The notes under the pieces are model-generated. The model had not been told where the DNA came from. It saw nothing but the letters and a program-made list of their open reading frames with translations, and ran no database searches. A stretch of 64,000 nucleotides of DNA from Ilex aquifolium (Eukaryota > Streptophyta > Magnoliopsida > Aquifoliales > Aquifoliaceae), in contig OX637409.1 of NCBI GenBank assembly GCA_951799425.1, forward strand, positions 18,091,960-18,155,959, read 5' to 3'. Every line of letters starts with the position of its first letter. Position 1 is the first letter of the stretch. Positions 10,756-22,074 of the stretch are shown here, in pieces. The position numbers and the translations under genes are program-made.

Positions 10756-12116
10756 TCAATGGCCAACACTTGCCCACAACTCATTGACAATGCAATCTCG
10801 CACACGAGCCATTTGACGAATCTGAGTTTGACTGATATCTATTTCAATCGGGTTCTATGAAATCGATCTTGCATTATCATCCACCCTTTCTTCATTACTG
10901 AACTCATCAAATAATTGATCTTGAGCGGCGTGCATTCTAATGAAATTGTGAACTGTACAACAAGCTGTTGGAATGTATTTTTTGTGTTCTTATAGGGTAA
11001 GGGGGCATTTGTTTGAGAATGGGAAACCGAGCCTTTAGCACTCCAAAGCAACGCTCAATGACATTCTGAAGTGATGAGTGACGATAATTGAATAGCTCTA
11101 TCTTACTCCTTGGACGTCGACCACTTCCTCTATAGTCACGTAAATGGTATCTCTCACCACGATACGGTGACAAAAACCCAGGCATGTTCGTATATCCAGC
11201 ATCAACAACATAATACTTATCTGGAAAATGGTACACATGTATAGTAAGTGATAAGTTATAAATTCTACGAATGAAAAGAAATGTTACAATGAAGAATATT
11301 ACCTCCTTCGGGCATTGAGAAATTGTTTTCTGGATTGTTAATGGACTCAATAAATACTCTCGAGTCATTAGCAGTTCCTTCCCAACCACTCATAACAAAT
11401 GTGAATCGCATGTCAAACGAACATGCACACATGACATTTTGTGTTGGTTCAACTTTCTTACCACGGTATGGGATTTGCTTACTCACTGGTACACGTGCGT
11501 CAACATGAGTTCCATCTATAGCACCGATACAATTCTAAAGCATAATAGAATGTTAATATACATAATGATGTGTATAACAAATAATAAGAAATAGAATATA
11601 CATTACCTTGAAGAATGGATAGTAATTAGGATTGTGTCGAATATGAGGTGGAACGATATGAAAATCAGGAGGTCTGATAATGTGCACTCCAAGTCGACAA
11701 ACTGCTTTCAAGACTCGATGAAAGTATGTGGAAATAGTGTGACCTGATTGTTGGAATCTCTCTGCTACCAAACGGACTCTCTCATTGTGAGATATAATCA
11801 GTAAAAAAATAGCTACTTGTTCTTGAACTGTCACATACCTAGAGTTTGTCAAATTCCCCTTACTTTTTAGTTCTTCACAAAACAAAATAAACACATGGGG
11901 GTCCATCCGAAACTGATCATAGCACATGTCCTCATGTCCATGCAATATTTCTAGAACATAGTCATGACCTTTAAGTACAGAGGTTCTACATGGTTTTTTA
12001 TCAAAAATTCTATCAAGTTCCTCTACGAGTAATAACAATATACACATAACTATCTCATACTCCTCCTCGTCCTCCTCAATCAATTGAATGACATCATTTG
12101 AGTTCATCATATCCAT
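10756..12116 (-). pseudogene. HARBI1-like DDE nuclease (PIF/Harbinger transposase)
   Basis: This is the catalytic transposase that cuts and joins the element. Three exons read on the minus strand: 12116-11607, 11534-11303 and 11220-10756, with GT-AG introns and conserved phase. Motifs in order are a helix-turn-helix-like N-terminal half (RYVTVQEQVAIFLLII), the first Asp in GAIDGTHVDARVP, the second in GTANDSRVF, then KYYVVDAGYTN, GERYHLRDY and the acidic residue in NVIERCFGVLKARFPILK. These fit the DDE_Tnp_4 family. Two lesions are visible in exon 3: a one-base frameshift at an A-run near 10978 (after RTQK, before YIPTACCTVHNFIRMH) and an in-frame TAG before NPIEIDISQ. The partner ORF1 lies directly upstream on the same strand. 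Confidence 0.85.
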
Positions 12117-12305
12117 AAAGTACCTAATACAATAACAACAAATAATGATTAAACGAAACCAACGATATACTATTCAACAAAACATTGAAGTTATCACAAA
12201 ACAAAAAAAACACATTGACCAACAACCAAAGGTTAAAAGTAGTCTGTTAAAGGTACAAAACATGGTTTAAAGTCATCACAAAAAATACAGTCATGACCTA
12301 ACACA

Positions 12306-14031
12306 TCACAGATTCATGACTACACCCCTCTTTCGATGATCAGGAAACTCCAAGAACACTTTCCGCCACACCACATCATCACGCATCAATTTTAAGGCTT
12401 TTGTATAAGTCGCATCATTAATGTCCTCAAGAGAGTTCAAAACGTCGATGCAGTCTTTCAACAAGTCTGGATGTGGGTCAATCATAGTCACTGAATCAAC
12501 CATAGAGTCTGCACAAGTCGATGACGAACCAACACTTGCCATTCTTTTCTCGTAGAACTCCGACCTTACCTTTGCAGATTCAGCTAACATGTTTAGCGCA
12601 TTGGTAAGGGCACGAGTACAAGAATCTTTCTTCGTACGCCGACTACGATTAGGAGTGATAGAGCGGCTTCGATTACGATTGGTAACAGTTGGATTATCAT
12701 CCACATTGTCATCGGCATTTCCATATTTCTCATCATCTTTTGGGTCATAATTCAGGTCATGTTCATCATCAGAGGGAGGCTTGGTTGAAGGGTAAACATG
12801 TTCACCAGTTGCCGTTGTGTCACCATAGATTCTACACAATGCTTCATAATGTGGACAACCCTTTTTCTTGAATTTTCTGGCATTCTTATTGACCTAACAA
12901 TATAGGATTATTATAAAACACATTCTAGTAATGACCATTTAATGAAAATCATATCACATTTGAACACAATAAAAATTTATACCTTGAACAAATTTTTCCA
13001 CACATCATCTGGCAGAGTCACTGTCCCTTTCTCTGGATCCCAACCAACCCCCGTAGTTTCATTAACTAGTTTGTGGAAATCACTCCATATTCGCCTCAAC
13101 TGATTAAACTTATTCTTAAGTTGCTCATGGTTATATGAATACCCAGTTCGGCTTTTCAGTTCCTCAAGAATGTAGTTCCACGTTTCTCTTTTGAATGTAG
13201 TAGTACCTCTATTTCCTTTTGCAACTTGCTCATCCATTAAATCTATAAAAATTGCCTCACTCTTAGTAGGCCATGGGGTATCAGATTTGGGCAAAGGGTA
13301 AGGGTGTGCATGAAATCAAGCACAGTGTCTGAGCTATAAGGCTCGTACAGAAATGCTGGTAGATGCTTAGGAAGATTGAGGAAAGGGAAATGAGCACAAT
13401 GACATTACAGTGGTTCACCGGCCTGGGAGCTCGGCTAGTCCACTCTTTAATGGAGACTTTTGCTCCTATTTTCTTATTGATTGCGTTGGGTGTGTTACAA
13501 TGTAGTGCGGAGGAGAATTAGGGTTCCTTTTGGCTCTATTGCCCCCTTCGCTTGATGGAAGCTTACCCTGCTCTTATAGCTTCTTGCTTACCTCTAACCC
13601 GATTTTATTTCCTATAATGAAGAGATCTTTTTCCCTTTCACTCCCCAATCCCGGAGTTACCTAAACTCCATCTGGCTGGCTTAATGGACTGTATCCCGAG
13701 ATCTTTGCCTTCTACCACGGGATCCTCCTTAATCTTTGGAGAGGATCTTGGTTGGTTAAAGGTTTTATGCCTTGATTCCAGCTTGGCTATTACTTCGGAG
13801 GTGTTCGCTATCATCTTGCTGTCTCTTCACCTCTTCCCCTATTATCTTGCTTGGGGGAGCTCTAACACTGGTTGGACGAGCTCTGACTATGGCTTGGATG
13901 AGCTCAGCATATCTTACCTGACCTCCCGAGCTGGGCTCATTTTCTGAGCTCGTGCTTAGGGTTTATTTTAGGTATCATCAAACCTCAACCACATCATCAT
14001 TACCTACGTTGCTTACATTGGTATTCGCCAT
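12306..14031 (-). pseudogene. Harbinger ORF1, Myb/SANT-like DNA-binding protein, split by an LTR
   Basis: In PIF/Harbinger systems this partner protein binds the element ends and helps import the nuclease. Exon 1 begins at 14031 (MANTNVSNVGNDDVVEV), is broken by the solo LTR at 13305-13980, and resumes with PKSDTPWPTKSEAIFIDLM. The Myb/SANT-like domain follows, with conserved tryptophans in TPWP, RETWNYIL, RRIWSDF and GVGWDPEKGT. Exon 1 ends at 12983. Exon 2 (12893-12306) encodes CRIYGDTTATGEHVYPS, an acidic linker, a basic RSRSITPNRSRRTKK patch and the usual C-terminal WRKVFLEF motif. Apart from the LTR the frame is open, so the LTR insertion is the main disabling event. Confidence 0.8.
13305..13980 (-). 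mobile_element. Solo LTR of the Tat family inside Harbinger ORF1
   Basis: The right end, GGTATCATCA, matches the reversed LTR start seen at 18048. The body contains GGGAGCTCGGCTAGTCCAC, the family's conserved core. It is more divergent than the other copies and the left boundary is approximate. The flanks (AAGGG, AACCT) show no target duplication, so a small deletion may have accompanied insertion or later loss. Confidence 0.65.
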
Positions 14032-14258
14032 CTACAACCACACATTCCAGCATCATCATATGTATTGAAAAAATTGATGAAATCAGATATTTTAATTTTT
14101 CATCCACTTTTCTTTCAATTTTGGAGGAATTAATTTTGGTGAGTTGGAAGGAAAACTCATCCATCCACTTTTTCACCATTCCTTACCAAACATGATGTTT
14201 TATTTATCCCTCAAACTTTTCATTCTTCCATTTTTTCATTATACCAAACGGAGCATAA

Positions 14259-14625
14259 GAGTCCATACAACCTATATATTTTTTTTTTCATTTTTAAGCA
14301 TGGGATTAAACATTTAAATTTTTTTCGTCCCAATATGAACAGCTAATTTAGTCCCATGTGTATGAGTTTGAATAAGCCTGGTATTGAAAATGGTATAAAT
14401 TTATACCATTGGAATTAAGAACTAAATTATTAAATATATCTTTACATTGAAAAATAACGAGTTGAACCAAAGGCATTAAGTCAAAAAATAGTGTTATCAT
14501 TGCAATAAAGAATATCTGATTTTATGTTACATGATGGAACTCATACGTTATTCTACTTCTATCTAATAAATGTTTAAAATAAAATAAATCTATATTTTAA
14601 AAATAAATAAAATAAATAAATCTAT
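14259..14625. other. Intergenic AT-rich sequence
   Basis: No ORF or repeat structure recognised. The sequence ends with A/T-rich AAATAAATAAAT directly before the Tat element's target site. Confidence 0.5.
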
Positions 14626-14630
14626 TGATA

Positions 14631-15225
14631 CTAATGATACCCTAAATATTCCTAAGGTTGAGCTCGAGATTTTAGCTCAGACCCTCCAAGCTCAGGCCAA
14701 TTAGCCCATCACTGATGACTAGGGAACTTTAGGTCGGTACCTTCTCCCCAACAATTGCATCTCCACAAGAATAGCACAGAAGACAGCTGACTTCCACCCA
14801 CGCACCACACATAACGTAACGACCTTGCATTTGGGCAAAGAAGTAATAACCGTCTCAACAATGTCCTTGGCAATCACATAATAGACACGACCGTTACAAG
14901 AAGAAGCCTAAGATCACGCCAAGAATCATGCAAAGCCTCTAAAGACTATAAATACGAGACATATCCCTCATGACAAACAATAAGCATCTAGCCTAAGTAA
15001 ATACCCTGTGTAATTTTTCCCTATTTATCAACATAATCACCCCAGGAGCAAGAGACTCCTTTCAGAGTAGATTAGCCGAGCTCCCGAGCTGGTGAATCAC
15101 TATAAACTCTCTGTGTACAAACCCCTATTCCCCTTTGTTCAATTCTTAAGAGCCTAGGAGCTCCGACTGAGCTATTCAATGATCCTTTAATCCCTAAGCT
15201 TTGTTTATTTGTGTGACACACATCA
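14631..15225 (+). repeat. 5' LTR of the Tat element
   Basis: Runs from TAATGATACCCTAAATATTC to GTGTGACACACATCA (595 bp), preceded by GATAC. It contains a TATA-like CTATAAATACG near 14950 and GATTAGCCGAGCTCCCGAGC near 15075, which is common to every LTR copy in the window. Confidence 0.85.
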
Positions 15226-15229
15226 TTAG

Positions 15230-15247
15230 TTGGTGCCGTCTATGGGA
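15230..15247 (+). promoter_or_regulatory. Primer binding site
   Basis: TTGGTGCCGTCTATGGG lies five bases after the LTR. It resembles the TTGGCGCCGTCTGTGGG type of primer site found in Tat-lineage elements, not the methionine-initiator type of Ty1/copia. Confidence 0.7.
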
Positions 15248-15323
15248 ACGACTGTTCCTGTAAAAATTCTACTGATATCTTCAGTAATTGATGATTTCTA
15301 TGCACAACATAAACTAAAGTCAG

Positions 15324-16375
15324 ATGAACCCACTTCATTTACAGAACCAACAAGAGTTCACCACTAGCAGACAGCAGGAAAACCTGCCTAATCCGGAAGC
15401 TGATCCTCCAATGGCGAATCCTCCTCCAAATAATGAAATTGAGGCCCTTCGACAAGCCAATCAGCGTCTCCTCCAGCAAAACGATGAACTGCTAAACCTC
15501 ATCCAAACCTAGTGACCCCATAGGGCACGACCCAATCCTTTGAATACAGAGGAAAATGAGCACAATCAATCATTCGACAACATACGTCGTCGCGCTCAAC
15601 AGAATGGAGAGGACAAGGAAGAACAAATCTAGAACAGAGGAACTCACAAGAACGAGCCTCCCTCATTCCAACAGGAAAAAAATGAGCAATTCTCGGAGCA
15701 TCGCTTCAGGGAGATTCAGCAAGAGCTCAGCCATATGAAAGAGGTTGTAAGAGGCAAAACCCAGTAACTATGGACGCCATAATCCAGCAGACGGAGTCCC
15801 CCTTCACCTCAGAGGTGCTACACTTTTCCCTTCCACCAAAGTTCAGAAAAACTCAAATAGAGACCTTTGATGGAATGAAGGATCCCATGAATCATCTCAA
15901 CACCTATAAAAATCAGATGGAGTTACATGGGTATCAAGACCCAGTGTAGTGCTGAGCTTTTGCTATTACCTTGAAGGGCTCAGCCTTAGCCTAGTTCAAT
16001 AGACAGACCCCAACATCTATTTCCTCCTTCAGGGAACTTTCCATCTCATTCGTCTCGCACTTCATAGGAGCTCGGACCTACCGAAAGCCGAGCTACCACT
16101 TACTGAATGTGAAACAAGGACTAAACGAGACACTACAGAGCTACGTTCAAAATTTCAACTTAGAATCTCTAAAAGTAGACGTCCTTGACGAGAAATTTGC
16201 CCTCACTGCCTTCATTGTCGGGCTAGGGGTCCAGTCAAAAGCCTTGATATTTTCGATCTCTAAGAACCCACAAGCCAGCATGGCTGAAGTCCTAGCTAAG
16301 TTAGAGAAATACATAAATGGCAAGGAGGCTCTTCTCTCAAAGGCTGGAAGCTTGAGTACCCATAAGGAGAAATAG
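15324..16375 (+). pseudogene. Tat gag (capsid polyprotein), broken
   Basis: Gag forms the virus-like particle of the retrotransposon. An N-terminal leader (NEIEALRQANQRLLQQNDEL, coiled-coil-like) is followed by the Retrotrans_gag region: PPKFRKTQIETFDGMKDP, FRELSISFVSHFIG, VKQGLNETLQSYVQNFN, then ALIFSISKNPQASMAEVLAK. Stops and frame changes near 15512, 15765, 15948 and 15990 break it; the longest clean piece is 16109-16375. Typical zinc-knuckle sequence downstream is not intact. It is co-linear with the protease region at 16980-17453. Confidence 0.8.
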
Positions 16376-16979
16376 AAGAAAAAGGACTGGAGTCCAAAGA
16401 AGGAGAGGAGTAGAGAAAGGTCTTCACGAAGAGATAGAGATCGCTCCTAAAAAAGGAAAGGAGACATTAGAGATCGTCTGGGTCCCTCACCTCAGGAGTT
16501 GTAGCCAAGTTACGCCCTAAGGCAATTCACTACCCTCAACGCCACGGTGTCCTAGGTCCTCTATGAGGTGCAGAATGAAAAATTCCTGAGGTGGCTGCCT
16601 TAGATGAAGGTTGACCCATAAACGGGACATGACAAAGTACTGTGAGTATCACCAGGACCATGGCTACCTCATCGACGATTGCATCTAGTTGAAGAAGGAG
16701 ACCTAGTTCTTAATTTAGAAGGGGTAGCTGCATCGCTTCGTGGCCCAAGATAATCAAAATCGAGCTCATCCGCCTCTTATACCGTAGCAGTCAGCTCTTC
16801 CACAACACCAACAGCCCATGGGAGAGATCAGAGTAATATCCAAAGGATTTGTTAGAGGTGGGGAAACTAGCTCAGCCAAGAAGGCCCATATGTGAAAAAT
16901 CTGAGTCGAATACATATTGGAGATACAGTCTATGTCCACGGCACCTTGGCTGAACATGGACATAACATTTTCGGATGTG

Positions 16980-17453
16980 GATCTAGAAGGCTGTCAGCAT
17001 CCCCATGACGATCCCTTGGTGGTAAGATTCATCATTTCCAACTGAACCATTTATCGAGTTCTTGTAGAAAATGGAAGCTTTGTCGACATCATCTTTGCCT
17101 CTACCTTTGACAAAATAGACATCGGCAGACACAAGCTCGAGCTAGTGAGAAATCATCTGCTTGGATTCTTAGGGAAAATGGTGCTTCCCCTAGGCTCAAT
17201 CCATCTCGTTCTCACAATGGGAAACCCTCCTTGCCAGTCGACCACTATCGTAAGATTTTTGGTAGTCGATGCCCCATCAGCATACAATGTTCTTTTGAGA
17301 AGGCCATCTCTCAATGCCATGAGAGCCATTCCTTTTGCTTATCACCTTGTAATGAAGTTTCCAACTGAAAATGACGTTGGGATGGTCCGAGGAGACCAGC
17401 GCGTAGTAAGGGAATGCTACATGACATCTATGAAGAGAAAAGACGTCGAGAGC
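16980..17453 (+). pseudogene. Tat aspartic protease, cut by the inversion breakpoint
   Basis: YRVLVENGSFVDIIFASTFD fits the retropepsin active-site region, where Tat elements usually have VDNGSSADILF; here the catalytic Asp is replaced by Glu. LGFLGKMVLPLGSIHLVLTM and FLVVDAPSAYNVLLRRPSL follow as expected. The frame ends at ECYMTSMKRKDVES, just where a reverse-oriented LTR begins. The family's next segment (xxxMDEFDIRDK) is found at the other end of the inverted block, near 25300 on the minus strand. Confidence 0.75.
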
Positions 17454-18048
17454 TAATTGTGTGTGTGGCACAAATGAACAAAGCTTAGGGATTAGAGGAT
17501 CACTGAATAGCTCAGTCGGAGCTCCTGGGCTCTAAAGAATTGAACAAAGGTGAATAGGGGTTTGTACACGGAAAGTTTATAGTGGTTTACCAGCTCGAGA
17601 GCTCGGCTAATCCACTCTGAAAAGAATCTCTTGCTCCTGGGGTGATTATATTGATAAAGAGGGAAAATTACACAGGTATTTTTTTAGGCTAGATGCTTGT
17701 TGTTTTCCGTAGGGGATATGCCTCGTATTTACAGTCTTTAAAGGCTTTGCATGATTCTGGGCGTGATCTTAGCCTTCTTCTCGTAACGGTCGCCCCTATT
17801 ATGCGATTGCCAAGGACATCGTTGAGATTGTTATAACTTCTTTGCCCAAATGAAAGGTCGTTACATTATGTGTGGTGCTTTGGTGAAAGTCAGTTGTCTT
17901 CTATGCTATTCCTATGGAGGTGAAGTTGCTAGGTAGGAGGTACTGACCTCAAGTTCCCTTGTCATCAGTGATAGGCTGGGTGGCATGAGCTTGGAGGGTC
18001 TGAGCTAAAATCCCGAGCTCAACTTTAGGAATATTTAGGGTATCATCA
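17454..18048 (-). repeat. Third LTR of the Tat element, reverse orientation
   Basis: 595 bp, reading GTGTGTGTGGCACAAATGAA at its left and TTTAGGGTATCATCA at its right. It abuts a polypurine tract (GTTGGGGGGTAAC on the minus strand, 18049-18061), as a 3' LTR should. Its left flank AGAGC (17449-17453) and the complement of the bases before the 25318 LTR (AGACC) match at four of five positions, as if they were the two sides of one old LTR insertion site separated by inversion. Confidence 0.8.
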
Positions 18049-18061
18049 GTTACCCCCCAAC
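18049..18061 (-). promoter_or_regulatory. Polypurine tract
   Basis: GTTGGGGGGTAAC on the minus strand sits immediately next to the LTR, the position used to prime plus-strand synthesis. The truncated second copy has the equivalent GGGGGACAAC at 38302-38311. Confidence 0.7.
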
Positions 18062-18775
18062 ACTCAGTCAGGTAAACTACCTGGGCTGGGGCTGACCTCT
18101 GACCTTGGTGAGCGAGGTTAACTTGGTTAGCCCTTGGGACTCACACGATGGGACGTTTCTCAATATTTACGGCATTGCAAACGTGCCATGAGTTATTTTT
18201 GCCTCGTTTCTCTTGCACGTCCTTCATCCCCTGGCTCCACGTGTCCAATTGTAAATCTGCCATAAATACCTTTGTAGGCGAAACCGCCTTCTTCATCATT
18301 TCTAATTCCCTTCACATTCTTCCTTCAAATTTCTTTCCTTTCTTCTTCTTTGCGATTCCATCTTCTTAATCTCCTGGTGACTTAGGGTTTCCCTGGTAAA
18401 CCCCCAAATTTGCTCTGGAGTATCTGTGAAGCTAGCTCAGCTCGTTCCCTGAATCTACTTTGGGTCTTCAATTGTTGATTGTCTTTGATTAGGTACGTTC
18501 TCTGCCTTGTTCTTTCTTTCCTTCTTCTAGGGTTTCTATTCACTCTGGATCCCTCATATTCGAGGTGGTTACTCAATTTCTGGACTTTTCGTTTCTGTTA
18601 CTTTAGGAGTCGATGTCGGTCCTTGTCTTTCCTTCCTCTCTTCTTAGATCATTATTCTACTGCTAGAGTCTTCCTTTTTGGTCATTGGAGCCTTGATTCC
18701 AAGGCCCTCGAGGAATGTTTTACCAACGTTCCTTCTCTTTATGCCTCTTTTAATCTTCCTCTCTTTCACACCTTC

Positions 18776-21457
18776 ATGTATGCTTCGTCTGAAGCTACTA
18801 CTTCATTTGTATCTTTGACCATGGGTGATAGATCTCTTGAACTTGGGGAGGATAATCTAGGGGATATGGGCGATAAGATAGATAACTTTACAGGCGTCGA
18901 TGCTATTAATGTTGAAGACAGGGTAGAGGTCCCTTTGTCTCTACTAGGTCCTGCCTTCAGGTCTGAGAAGTCCAGGAGAGGGAAGTCTACGAAATGTAGG
19001 GCTGGGACCTCTGCCAGTGCTGAGCCCGCTTCCCGAGCTTCAGATATTGTGGGTTTCAGTGAGGTCACTCCCTCTTTTATGAGTGTTCTTTTTGCTAGAT
19101 TTGGCTTCCCTAAGGGTATGCGTTACTGGTGCCCCCATATAGATATTAGGTACGATACTGAGGTGCCCGAGAAGACCTGCTTCTTTGTTACCTCTCTCGA
19201 GAATGGCCTTAGATTCTTTATGCACCCTTTCTTCGAGTCGGTCCTTCAACATTTCAATGTCTGCCCAGCCCAGATTTCTCCTAATTTCTAGGGCATTTTG
19301 GTACATCTTCTTGTTTTCTTTAAGAAGAATGAGCTTGACACCCCTACAGTTCCCTTGCTCATGAAGTATTTTAATGTTAAGTTCTCCCCTACTAACAACT
19401 TTTTGTATATCACAAAATGGGTGAAGGCCCCACACCTAATTACTGACCTCCCGAGCTCTCACAATGGTTGGAAGAAGCTCTTCTTCTTCGTGTCGGGAAA
19501 AGAACGGGAATTTGACCCGAGTGATGTTACTGATACCCTTCCTGTACCCCGGTCCTGGTCAGGCCTTGATAATTTGGGTAAGTCCTCGTTTGAGGAGGCC
19601 TAGCTTGAAACTTTTATTCCTATGTTTCACCTGCTGATCCTGTCTCCTTTGGTTATTTCAAGTATCTGACCCGACCTTGGAGCAGACGATAGGCTAGCCC
19701 TGCTGGGTCTTGAGGATTATCTTCTGGAGAAGTATTCAGAGCTGATCAAGCCTTTAATGCTCACTCAGTTTAAGTTTAGTCCTCCCGAGGTGAGAGTTGA
19801 GACTCTCATCCCAATATCAATGGTTGGTGTGGAAGATTCTGCTGGTAAGGTTTTCTTCCTCTAACTCCAGGTTTGCCCTTTCTTCTCATCAATTTTACTG
19901 ACCTATGTACTTCATTTCCTTAGGTCCTAGCTCGATGGCTCCAGATGCTGAGACAGTGAGGGCCATGGTGGCCCAGTTTAGGAAGGGTAGAATTGGGGAA
20001 AAATGCAAGGCTGAAGTCGGATCTGGGAGTGACCTAGGTCTTCCTCAAAAGACGTCAAGGGTAAGCTCATCTTCGCCTCCACCTTCTCAGATGACTCCCT
20101 CAGCTCCACCGGTTCTCCAGAAAACTCCTCAAACTGTGAAGACTGTGAAGGCCTCCTCTTCTCAAGGAGTTCTTCTTCCCCAGAAGACTTTGGCGGTGTC
20201 TCCTCCTACCTCTGTGGGGCTTGTAAGACCTATTTGGACCATGACTTCCCCTTTATTAATAGGGGCTAAAGCCCTGGAGTCTATCGCTCCTTCCCTATGG
20301 GACCCTTCTCCCTTAAAGCCACCTGAAGAGGCATCCCACCAGCAGCTCCTTGGCACAATAGGGAGCTCATCAGGTCAGAAAATCAAGGGCAAGGGTCCAT
20401 TTATCTGGGATGTGAACCTTGCTGCCAATGCTATTTTGTCTGTTATCCCTCAGTCTGACATCCAGGAGGCCTCTTAGATGCCTCTGTCAACCTCGGCTAT
20501 CATTACACTATATGGAGCAGCTTCGGTGAGTTCAGAGCTCTTGTTGTTGATTTTGTGCTCATATGCTTTGTGGTTTGATCTTACTAATATGGAGTTTTGT
20601 TTTACAAATAATGATCCATGTGGGAGCCCTGGTGGGCAGGATCCGGTTAATGGAGGAAGATGCTAGAGTTGCACAGAAATCTCTGAAAACCTAGGAGCTC
20701 AAGGTCAGAGAGCTCACTTTTGCCAATGATGATCTAAAGGCTCAGGTTCTAGATCTAAAGACCCAAGTGCAGGGTCTGAGCTCGGTGAATAAGGATTTGA
20801 AGGCTGAGGTTAAGAAGAAGAGCGACGAGCTCAAACCCAAGACGGATGGCTTGTTCCAGGCATGGAATGACATCTTTGAGGATCGTGATGTTGTTCAAAC
20901 TGTGAAGAACGAATACAAGGTGTTGGCCAAGGTCAATGTTGTGTTGTTGAAGGAGATCGAGTAAGAGCGAGCCAAGGTGCGGGAGAGAGATACCCAGATA
21001 ATTGAGCTTTAGGATGAATCTGTTACGAACTGGGCAACAGAGTATTTTTCCTTCCAAGAGTAGGCCATGGATAAATACTAAGATCAGGATTGACTTCAAT
21101 CCCCCTTTAGACAAGGAGAAAGAAGGACCAGCTGTTAAGAAGGAGGCTGAAGTCGAGGTCTTATCTTCTGGTGTTGGTCCTATGGCCGAGGCTTCTATTG
21201 TTGTCCTTGCCGAGGATGAGGTTGGGGCTCCTGGGCCTGTTCCAGCTGAGGTGACTGTCCCAGTAGAGGTGGCAGTTCCTGAGATTGTTCCGCCTCTAGT
21301 TGTCTCTACTAAGGCTGAGGTTTCGGCATCTGTCTCTTCTGAAGCTTCCCTAGCTCTAACTGACCTCCCTCCAACTTCTGTCCTACCAGAAGGAATGACT
21401 ATTTCTGAGCTGCTCCGTGTTTCTGAGGAAACTGTAGATCTAGTTGTAGATACTTAG
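18776..21457 (+). pseudogene. Antisense spliced gene of the Tat element (PF04195-like)
   Basis: Runs opposite to gag-pol in the element's own orientation. Exon 1 (18776-19577) has a Ser-rich leader (MYASSEATTSFVSL), a basic patch, then the domain seen in plant 'putative gypsy type transposon' proteins: FARFGFPKGMRYWCPHIDIR, SVLQHFNVCPAQISPNF, VFFKKNELDTPTVPLL, DLPSSHNGWKKLFFFVSGKE. GTAAGT follows. Exon 2 is about 19663-19844 and exon 3 starts at 19924 after TTAG, encoding a Ser/Pro-rich linker (SSSSPPPSQMTPSAPPVLQ), a coiled coil (LKTQVQGLSSVNKDLKAEVK) and an acidic tail. Stops at 19289, 20475 and 20962 break it. Its biochemical role is unknown; a second copy with the same splice sites is at 39087. 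Confidence 0.75.
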
Positions 21458-21599
21458 GGTCTTTCTTATGTGTTTTGTAATTTTGCTTTGGAATCAGAAT
21501 GAATGAAAAAGAACTTTTTGTAATTTGTATGTCTTTTGCTTAGATTTTCTTTTCCTTCCTCTACCTCCTTGCTTTCGAGGAGAGTCTTGGTCTCTTGGA

Positions 21600-22015
21600 A
21601 GCAAAAATTTTCCAAGTATGAAGTCTAACTTTTTGAGTTAGAGAACTCATCTTTATGAGTTGAAGAGCTCGTCGTTTGTTTGAATTCAAAGAACTCATCT
21701 TTAATTTATTAGCTGAAGAGCTCATCATTTATTTATGAGTTGAATAGCTCATTGTTAATTTATGAGTTGAAGAGCTCATCATTTGTTTATGAGCTAAATA
21801 GCTCATCTTTAATTTATGAGTTGAAGAGCTCATATTTGTTTATGACCTGAAGAGTTTATCATTAATTTATGAGCTGAATAGCTCATCTTTAATTTATGAG
21901 CTGAAGAACTCATTATTTGTTTATAAGATGAAGAGCTCATCTTTAATTTATGAGTTGAAGAGCTCATCATTTGTTTATGAACTGAAAATCCCATCTTTAA
22001 TTTATGAAGAACGAC
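21600..22015. repeat. Tandem array of ~27 bp units
   Basis: TTTATGAGTTGAAGAGCTCAT and variants (ATTTGTTTATGAGCTGAATA) repeat about 14 times between the antisense gene and the integrase end. Alternating TTTGTTTA and TTTAATTTA spacers give a higher-order period near 55 bp. On the minus strand it stays open and encodes HKLKMSSS/HKQIMSSS repeats. Such arrays are common in the 3' region of Tat/Ogre-type elements. Confidence 0.8.
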
Positions 22016-22074
22016 AATTAATCTGAAATTTCTCATATATTGCGGTAAAGCTTTACAAAAAGTAGGATTCTGAA

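Larger units (their letters stand above)
10094..14255 (-). mobile_element. PIF/Harbinger transposon with two genes, disrupted
   Basis: A perfect 14 bp terminal inverted repeat, TGCTCCGTTTGGTA at the left and TACCAAACGGAGCA at the right, is flanked by the trinucleotide TAA on both sides (10091-10093 and 14256-14258), the 3 bp TWA target typical of PIF/Harbinger. Both expected genes lie inside on the minus strand: a Myb/SANT-like ORF1 (12306-14031) and a HARBI1-like nuclease (10756-12116). ORF1 is split by a solo LTR (13305-13980) and the nuclease carries a frameshift and a stop. This copy is therefore non-autonomous now but retains all parts. Confidence 0.85.
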
